The notes beneath the pieces were generated by a model that worked only from the letters and a program-made list of their open reading frames with translations, ran no database searches and was not told the DNA's origin. A stretch of DNA of 64,000 nt. It comes from Nymphalis io (Eukaryota > Arthropoda > Insecta > Lepidoptera > Nymphalidae). Made by a program: the position numbers and the translations under genes. The stretch covers positions 4,914,501 to 4,978,500 of the forward strand of contig NC_065917.1 in assembly GCF_905147045.1 (NCBI RefSeq), written 5' to 3'. Positions 24,801 to 33,800 of the stretch are shown piece by piece. Positions within the stretch are counted from its first letter, which is position 1. Each line of letters begins with the position of its first letter.

Positions 24801-27800
24801 CACACATTAACGCACTTACAATAGCGGATCTCACGCACACATTAACGCACTTACAATAACGAATCTCACGCACACATTAACGCACTTACAATAACGGATC
24901 TCACGCACACATTAACGCACTTACAATAACGAATCTCACGCACACATTAACGCACTTACAATAGCGGATCTCACGCACAAATTAACACACTTACAATAAC
25001 GAATCTCACGCACACATTAACGCACTTACAATAACGGATCTCACGCACACATTAACGCACTTACGATAGCGGATCTCACGCACACATTAACGCACTTACA
25101 ATAACGAATCTCACGCACACATTAACGCACTTACAATAACGAATCTCACGCACACATTAACGCACTTACAATAACGAATCTCACGCACACATTAACGCAC
25201 TTACAATAACGGATCTCACGCACACATTAACGCACTTACAATAGCGGATCTCACGCACACATTAACGCACTTACAATAACGAATCTCACGCACACATTAA
25301 CGCACTTACAATAACGGATCTCACGCACACATTAACGCACTTACAATAGCGGATCTCACGCACACATTAACGCACTTACAATAACGAATCTCACGGTGAC
25401 GTCATCACGCTCGAACTCTCAGTACCGAGCGCTAAAATGTTCACACATCAAAACGATAGATGAGCTTCACATACTTACTTTGCTATCGAGTTCGGCTTTT
25501 TCTTTATTCAACGATATTTGTTTGGCGTTAAGTTCTTTCACTTTCGACTTGAGCTGCTGCATCTCGGCCATGCTGGCGTCTCTGTCGGACCTGGAAATTA
25601 AGACATTTTAGACATTATTTTGATATAAAGTGAGTTTGATCTTGAATATATATAAATATCAATAATTTTTTTTATTTTTTTTTTATAGAATAGGAAGGTG
25701 GACGAGCATATGGGCCACCTGATGGTAAGTGGTCACCAAACGCCCTTAGACATTGGCATTGTAAGAAATGTCAACCATCGCTTATAGCCAATGCGCCACC
25801 AACCTTGGGAACTAAGATTTTATGTCCCTTGTGCCTGTAATTACACTGGCTCACTCACCCTTCAAACCGGAACACAACAATATCAATTAATAAATAAATA
25901 AATTTAAATATTGTACCCGCAACCCTTCCCCTTGATCTCTGTACTTTCGCTTAAGACATTACATGCAATTTGAATTGAGAGCCTAACGCATCTTTTATAT
26001 TTCTACATCTTCAAAACTCTTCACCATCATTCCATCATCTTGGGTTATTTAAAGCCTCACTGCTGCCGCTTTAATGAGCTTTAGGGGAAACTATTCCTAT
26101 TATCTAGAAAAAAATGTCCGGATGTACAAATTGGTCCAGACAATTATTCTACTACAGTATAACAGTCATTCATGAGTGAGCCAGTGGATTTTCAGCCACT
26201 TGCGGACTGTTAAATTGTCATCACCGGCCAGACATTGGCGCTAATATTAAGCAACCCTTTACATAGCCAATGTGCCACGAAATTTGGGAACTGAGATGTT
26301 ATGTCCCTTGTGCATGTAATTACACTGGCTCACTCACCCTTAAAACCGGAACATAGCTACTACACCGGACTAAGTAATAGTCCTTGGTGACACATTCACG
26401 ATATAAGATATAGTCGATATACAGACCTCATGGAATCAATGGTACACTTGGCTGCCGCTACAGCTGTCCTCGTATCCCGGATGTCCTTCGCCAGATTACC
26501 AGCTCTCAGAGTGACGGAGTTCAGTTCTGCGGTGATAGCTTGTGAACGAGCCTTCAATGATAAGACCTTGCTCTGCTCCTCAGTCCTGAGTGTCTCTAAC
26601 TCCCTTGTTCTAGAAATTAAGAACAGTTATTGAAATTAAAGATTTAGGCTTTACCTATAAATGTCGTTTTTAAGTGCGGAGCGGGGGGGGGGGCGTCTAT
26701 TGGTATTGTTGTTTTTTTTACAATACTCAAATAATATTTGAATGACAATAATACTGAGAATTTCTCGGCAGTTAAACTAAATATCTTTAAATGGATCCGG
26801 GGTTCGAACCCAGTACCACGGGATCTGCGCTAAGCTAGCCAATACACCGAAAATATTATCAATCAGCCAATGGTATAGTGCAGTATTGAACAGAAAGAGA
26901 GATATCAGTTCAAGAACAAAAAAACGTTTATAAGTAACGCTGTTTAATACAAAACTCGCTAGTGGGCATCTGTCCCACTGGTGGGCTAAGACATCCCCTC
27001 TATTTGTGCTTGAAGCTTATCACCTCGCTCAACGTTCAACTCCCACGATATTTTCCATCACAATCAACAACATATCCAATAATTGGCACTGTACACCATC
27101 TCCACTATCATTTAGAATTGTTTTATTTTTATAGTATAAGTAGGCGGACGAGATGGCCTCGCGCTTTCGTATGCACTAGCGAGGAGTGGGGGGGGGATGG
27201 TTGGGGGCGTTATTACCTTTGCCCCCTGAGGAGAGCTCCGCCGAGCCACGAACGGAGCAAAGCACGGGAGATGTCACGGATGCGTTATATCAACACGATC
27301 CCGCAGCCTCTCCGATCCGTGCCGAGGACGGCCATCGCAGTGGTTTTAGTAAGAATCCCACATAACCCAGTTCCCCCCCCCCCGTGGGAAGTGGGTACCT
27401 TTCTGAAGGTTTCCACTGCGTGAAAAAAAAAGGTAGGCGGACGAGCAAATGGGCCACCTTAGTAGTAAGTGATTACCAACACCCATAGACATTGGTGTTG
27501 TATCAAATGTTAAACATCGCTTACATCGCCAATCCGCCGCCAACCTTAAATACATACGTCTTACCGTTTCTTCTCCCACTCCAATTGACACTGTCGCTCC
27601 ATTTCTTTCCTGGCGGCTTCGCGTTTTTCCTTTCAAAAATACAGTACCATTATTTATCGTTTCGAGTCGGTTAAAAAACTTGCTTTTGACTATTAAGTCA
27701 GTTTAATTCTAAGCGATATATTTAAAGTCATCAAGACATACCTGCTCTTCCTTCTGCTTCCGAAGCATCTCTTCCTGTTCCTTCTTCTGCGCTTCGAGAC

Positions 27801-30800
27801 GCAACTTCTCTTTCTTCTCCGCTTCTTCCCTCTCTTTGCGTTCCCGCTCCGCCTTGATTAATTATAATTAAAAATATTTTAGGGCTCTATTTTATAGAAA
27901 GTCAGTCTGGACGGTGCTGACAACATGCCATTAGGTGGTAATAATTAAGAATGAAAAGCTACTAATGGCTACCACTTAGGAAAATAAACTATATAAAATT
28001 ACTTCACGAAACCATAATGTATGTGGTATACCATAGAGTATTTACGTCTCGACCAATGATATAGATTTAAGGTCAACATTGTTTAATTATATTTTCTCCT
28101 GCCATTGAAATCCACTATAAGCCGCATATATCATCTTAAAAATCTAGTAAAAACCGGTTAAAACTAGATAACAAAACATGCTAGGGTGCTCTTGGATACT
28201 CTAAATAAATATATAAAACTCAAAATAAATATCACCTCAGCTTCCTGGAAACGCATGAAAAACGATAAATAAAAATTATGGCTATATGGCGGATATGGTG
28301 CGCCATATTCAATTTCCAATAAGATATGCATTACGTATAAGACTTAAACATAAATAATCAATTCAAAATGGCGTTTAAATACAAAAATATCATGAACTCT
28401 TGATAATAGCACTCATTGTTTACCTTCTCTTTCATTTGTATGTCAGCGAGCTGCGACCGTCTCCTCTCCAGCTCCGCTTGACCTCTAGCTAAGTTTTCCT
28501 TTCGTCTCTCCTCGTAAGACTTCACACTGCTTAAGCTGGATACGGAATCACGCCTGAAATTTGTTTTATGTTAGCGTATTGTTTTACAATTATGCACCAA
28601 TAGATGGCGCTTATCAACTACCACGCAGATTATGGTTATGGGATGCCTAGTGGACGGTTCAGAGACATCTCAGATTATAAAAAGTTATTTATTTACAGAA
28701 GATAACTTATCAAATGCATGCTTATATCTTGAAGAGATTCCTTCTAGAAAACTCGAAAAGGACAAAATATATAGACAAATAAATAATTGATAGACAAAAT
28801 ATCGTACCATAGCTTGGTGGTAGAGCTTTGTGCAAGCCCGTCATGGTATATATCACTAATGTATCAGATATTCTAACGTTAAGTAGCAATACTTAGTATT
28901 GCTTTGGGTTTGAAGGGTGAGTGAGCCAGTGGAAAGCCGGTAAAGTTGCTCCACGCCTGAACTCTTGGGGTTGATAATAAAAATTTCATGATAGGAAATC
29001 GCAACAACTTTTTTTATATACTCCTTACCTAAAAGTGGGGGGGATCAAGTCTGGCGGCAGCTTGGCCGGTGGTTGCTCGCCTTGTGTGGCGCGTTCACAC
29101 AAGTACATCGCGAGCACAAACTCTTCGCATCCTAAAAAAAATTGAGAATAATTAAGGAGTTACCTTGATAACAGACAAAATTATATCTTGATTTTTGATC
29201 CATGGGTATCCACTTGCATAATGCATATATGTACCTACAGGCACAAGGGACATAACATCTTAGTCCCCAAGGTTGGTGGCACGTTGGTGGTTTAAGGGAT
29301 GGTTAATATTTCTTACAAAGCCAAGTCTGTAGGCAGGGGTAACCGCTAATCAGGTGGCCCTAACCTTTTTTTTTTAACGCTGGAAAAACGCGTTACGCGT
29401 TTCCCCCACGGGAACAGTGTGTGTGTGTGTGGGGGGGGGGGGTTTATGTGGGGCTCACCGGTGTCCAAGGCGCTGAGTGCGCCCTGAACATCGGAATACC
29501 CACTAAAAAACCAGCGGTATCCTTTCCGTCTTAACGTGGAGCGGCACGAGATCGTTTTCGCGTGCTACCGTGACGAGGTGGCCCTAACCTAATCTAACCT
29601 ACCTACACTACAAAAATGTTTTTTTTATATGCTGTTCAATTTGCGTGCTAAAAGCTAAATTGTCGTTGAACGTCACCAAATACATCCGCATTATATATAA
29701 ATAAGTAATATATACATACTGTATATAGTCTGCCATCTCTTACTATACATAAACGGATCTTAGTATGAATATATTTTTTTTTTTTATTATATCTGGAAAA
29801 CAAACAGTACACGCCACATATACTACATAACAAATTAACTCGATCACACACCAATCAAGTTTCCACTCAAAACTAATTCATGTATGACAGTAAACAAGCA
29901 ATTCTGTAAATTACAAATAATAATTTTTAAGATTCAAACAGTTAACAACAGCATTTTGGCATAAAAATCCAATTCCAACTAAAGGAGGAGAAAAGACAAA
30001 TAAACAGTTTTGACTTTGAAATGACGCGATACCATTGGTCGAGATCTTGAATATAATAATAATAATAATAATAATATCCCGGAACATTATTCACACACGG
30101 CCATCTGATCTCCAACAAAGCAGAGCTCGTACTATGGAAACCAGACAACTGATATACTACATATACCACTTTTCTTTTGTAAATACATACTTATATAGAT
30201 AAATACACCCAGACTCGGGACGAACAGACATGTCCATGCACACAAATATCTGTCCTGGGCGGGAATCGAACCCACCTGCGGCGTGAAAGGCAAGCATCCA
30301 CCAACCACGCCAACCGGCTCGTCACTAATCACACGTCACATAATCAATAGTATTCACTATGGATTCGCGAAAAAATTAAGTTTTGAATGTCGAAAGCTAG
30401 TCATATCATAACATACCCAATTTTCCGTCCGAGTCCAAGTCAGCGAGAGCCCATATTTGAGCCAATGTCTGCTGGGGCAGTCTCGACTGCAGCATGATGG
30501 ACCGTGCTTGGGCACCGGACACGGAACCGGTTTTCGCACGATCCGTTGCGTTGAACAGTTGAGTGTATCTGAAAGTAAATACATCTTTAATGCTAAATAC
30601 CATATAATTCATTCATTATCATTTTTTAAATTCTATATAAAGATTGTGATAACTGGCAATAAACATGTAGGCACATTAATATAGATATTTATTTTATTTT
30701 TTATTTATATCGAACAATTAATGTCAAACAATATAAATAAAGGTCCTCCAGACAGATTTCGGTCACGGCGGCAATCTCAAGAGAGATTAGCCAACTGCGC

Positions 30801-33800
30801 AGGAGATATTATAGTGCACATGTGTGTGCGCGAACACAGATGCACTCTCTATTCCCTAACTCTCATAATCCGATGGGACGGCAATCCGACACGACCAGAA
30901 CGAGTTCAGGCGCGGGACCAACGGCTTTGCGAGGCACGGGAGTACACACTTCCAACCTCCAGAGCCCGGGCTGCTATTGAGAATTTTTTAACATTTTTTA
31001 ATTTTTTTTCTGAATCAAATAAATAGATATATAAATATTAAAGTATATAATAAGGAAGGGATGGGGTACGAAGGAATTAAGTCAGGTTGTTATATTAAAC
31101 ATTTAAGTAATAATTAAAGAAACACCAAAGGTCTGTGGATATATGTGGATATGGATGAATAAAAAAAGGGGACACTTGCTTGGAAGGAACTTCTCTGCAC
31201 TACATATTATGTAATAAATAACAGACACAATTATATAATTAAAAGCGTTTCAAAGCAATTAAGTAACAGTATGTTAATGTCCCACTGCTGGGCTAAGGCC
31301 TCCTCTCCCTTTTGAGGAGAAGGTTTAGAGCTTATTCCACCACGCTGCTCCAATGCGAGTTGGTAGAATACATATATGGCATAATTTCAATGAAATTAGA
31401 CACATTCAGGTTTCCTCACGATGTTTTCCTTCACTGTCAAGCACGAGATGGATTATAATCACAAATTAAGCACATGAAAATTCAGTGTTGCTTGCCCGGG
31501 TTTGTATCCACGATCATCGGTTAAGATTCACGAGTGCTAACCACTGGGCCCATCACGGCTACAAAGCAATTAAACGAAAAATCAATTAAATTTTTTTCGG
31601 GATCAGACAAGTGTAGAGCTGAAAAACATCATTTTTTTTTTTAATTTTGAGAAGCCCTTACTGCAATAATTAGTTACATATAAATTCCAAATATATTATA
31701 ATAAACTTAAGTTACAAAAAATAACTCACTTGAGTTTTTGAGGCTGTGGTATACTCCACTCAGCTGCTGGCGGTGGGGTAACCACTCCCATCGGGACTTC
31801 AGTGGGACTGGTGGCTAGAGACCCTGGAATGAGATTATTTATTCAATAATTAAAACATAGGAAAAGCAAAAACCTTGAAAAAAAAATTATAACTCATCTA
31901 TGTATGTCTGTTTTTAGTTTTAGCTGTTAGTTTAGTTTTATAATTTAGTTCTTTAATTATAATTTTTAACTTGTAAAATGTTTTTAATTAATTTTTTATT
32001 ATGTTTTTAATTAATTTGACGAGCCGGTTGGCGGGGTTAATGGATGCTTGCCTTTCACGCCGAAGGTTGTGGGTTCGATTCCCATCCAGGACAGATATTT
32101 GTGTGCATGAACATGTCTGTTTGTCCTGAGTCTGGGTGTAATTATCTATATAAGTATGAATTTACAAAAGAAAAATAGTATACGTAGCATATCAGTTGTC
32201 TGGTTTCCATAGTACAAACTCTGTACAAGCTTAATTTGTGAAAAATGTCCTAGGATAATATTATTATTATTATATTTAAGCTATTTGAATTTTTACTTTA
32301 CTGTGAACACACCTTTTTCTGCAGTTGTACTTGATGACTCACTACTTTTTAACGCAAATAGACCATAGTTATATAATATGGACGATATGGTTTCCTATAA
32401 TCGAGGGAACACGCAGACATATAACCATATTTAACTCAAAATTGCACTGAAATAAAACATAGTAGAAATTAATTAAAGCAACACTTGTATCTACCTGGTT
32501 TTGAGAACGAATCACTCTTGACAGCCGTGATCGGGGTCGACGTTACCGGTTGGCCGGACATCGAACCCGCTGCACTTGTCACAGCCGGCATTGGCGGACT
32601 ACTCATGGAAGCAACTGTTGTGCCACTGGGTATTTGTGGTTGGGAGCTGGGCACTAATGGGGTTGGTCCAACGAGTGGTGGATTTTGACCCAAGCCAACT
32701 AATGGTTGGCTTTGATTCAACGGTTGTGCTGACGTATTCATGATCGGAGGTTGAGATGGCATTGTATTTATCAATGATTGATTAGATATCAACGATTGAG
32801 ACATCAAAGGTTGGCTTGAATTTAATTGAGGTTGAGATGTGTTAATTAATTGATTCATCGGTTGAGTAGAACCAGTCATAGGCGCTCCTGGTACTAATGG
32901 TTGAGTTCCTCCAATCAACGGTTGAGTTGAACCACTTAATGATTGAGTTGGAGCCACCAATGGTTGAGTTGCGCCCATTAGAGTTTGAGTGCCACCCATC
33001 AACGGTTGAGTATTAACTAAAGGTTGAGTTGAAACCAAGGGTTGATTAATCAATGACTGGCTATTAGACATCATTGGTTGTGATGGTACGGGGGGTTTAA
33101 CCCCAGATATAAGATCAGGTACAGCAGTAGGCTTCGATGGGATCGGTGGTTGGTTAAAGTCACCCAGTAGAGATTGATTAGACTGTGGGGGTAAACCGCT
33201 TATTAGAGGTTGGGAAAGATTTGGCATTGGTGGAATTGGGGGTTTCGGTGGGGGGAATTGTTGTTTTGAACCTGTAACATAATAAAGAGAAAATTAGTGA
33301 CAAACGTAACAGCCCGTATAATTCCCACTGCTGGGCAAATGTAGTACTGCCTACTTGAAGACGACTGTGCAGCTTATTACATAATACATTAAGAATATAC
33401 AGATACGATAAGACCATACATTTTCCAAAATTTTTTCTATGATAAATTCCATTGGCAAAATTAAATAAAAGTATAAGTCTTAGTTACTTATAAACATTGT
33501 CTAATACGTGATTAGTCAAATATAGCTGTCTTCTTCTTTTGGATGTCACATCAATGATGTAAGAAAGAGATGAATCAGTGTTTAACAATACCCGCTAAAT
33601 CACATTTGTTTTTAAGGCTGAAGTAATTGATAATTACCAGTGGGGCTTAACGATGCAAGCAGCGATGGGGGCAGTACCTTCGGTATTTCGATTCCATGTA
33701 ATTTTAAATTTATTATCTGAAAAAAATATTTTTTCAATTAAATTCTGCGAATAATGTCTTTCAATTGTTGCAACAGGGCACAGATTATATCACCGATGTC

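Noticed and set aside
24330..25395. CRISPR-like array (regular short repeats)
   Set aside because: Units are contiguous 35-bp tandem copies with no unique spacers, in an intron of an animal gene.
26962..27423. 153-codon + strand frame
   Set aside because: It runs across a degenerate SINE, a family B edge and a nested retroposon; the composition follows the repeats and there is no recognisable protein.
29418..29442. (GT)n followed by a G-run as a regulatory or Z-DNA/G-quadruplex site
   Set aside because: It is an internal simple tract of a family F retroposon; only one long G-run, so no four-tract quadruplex is evident.
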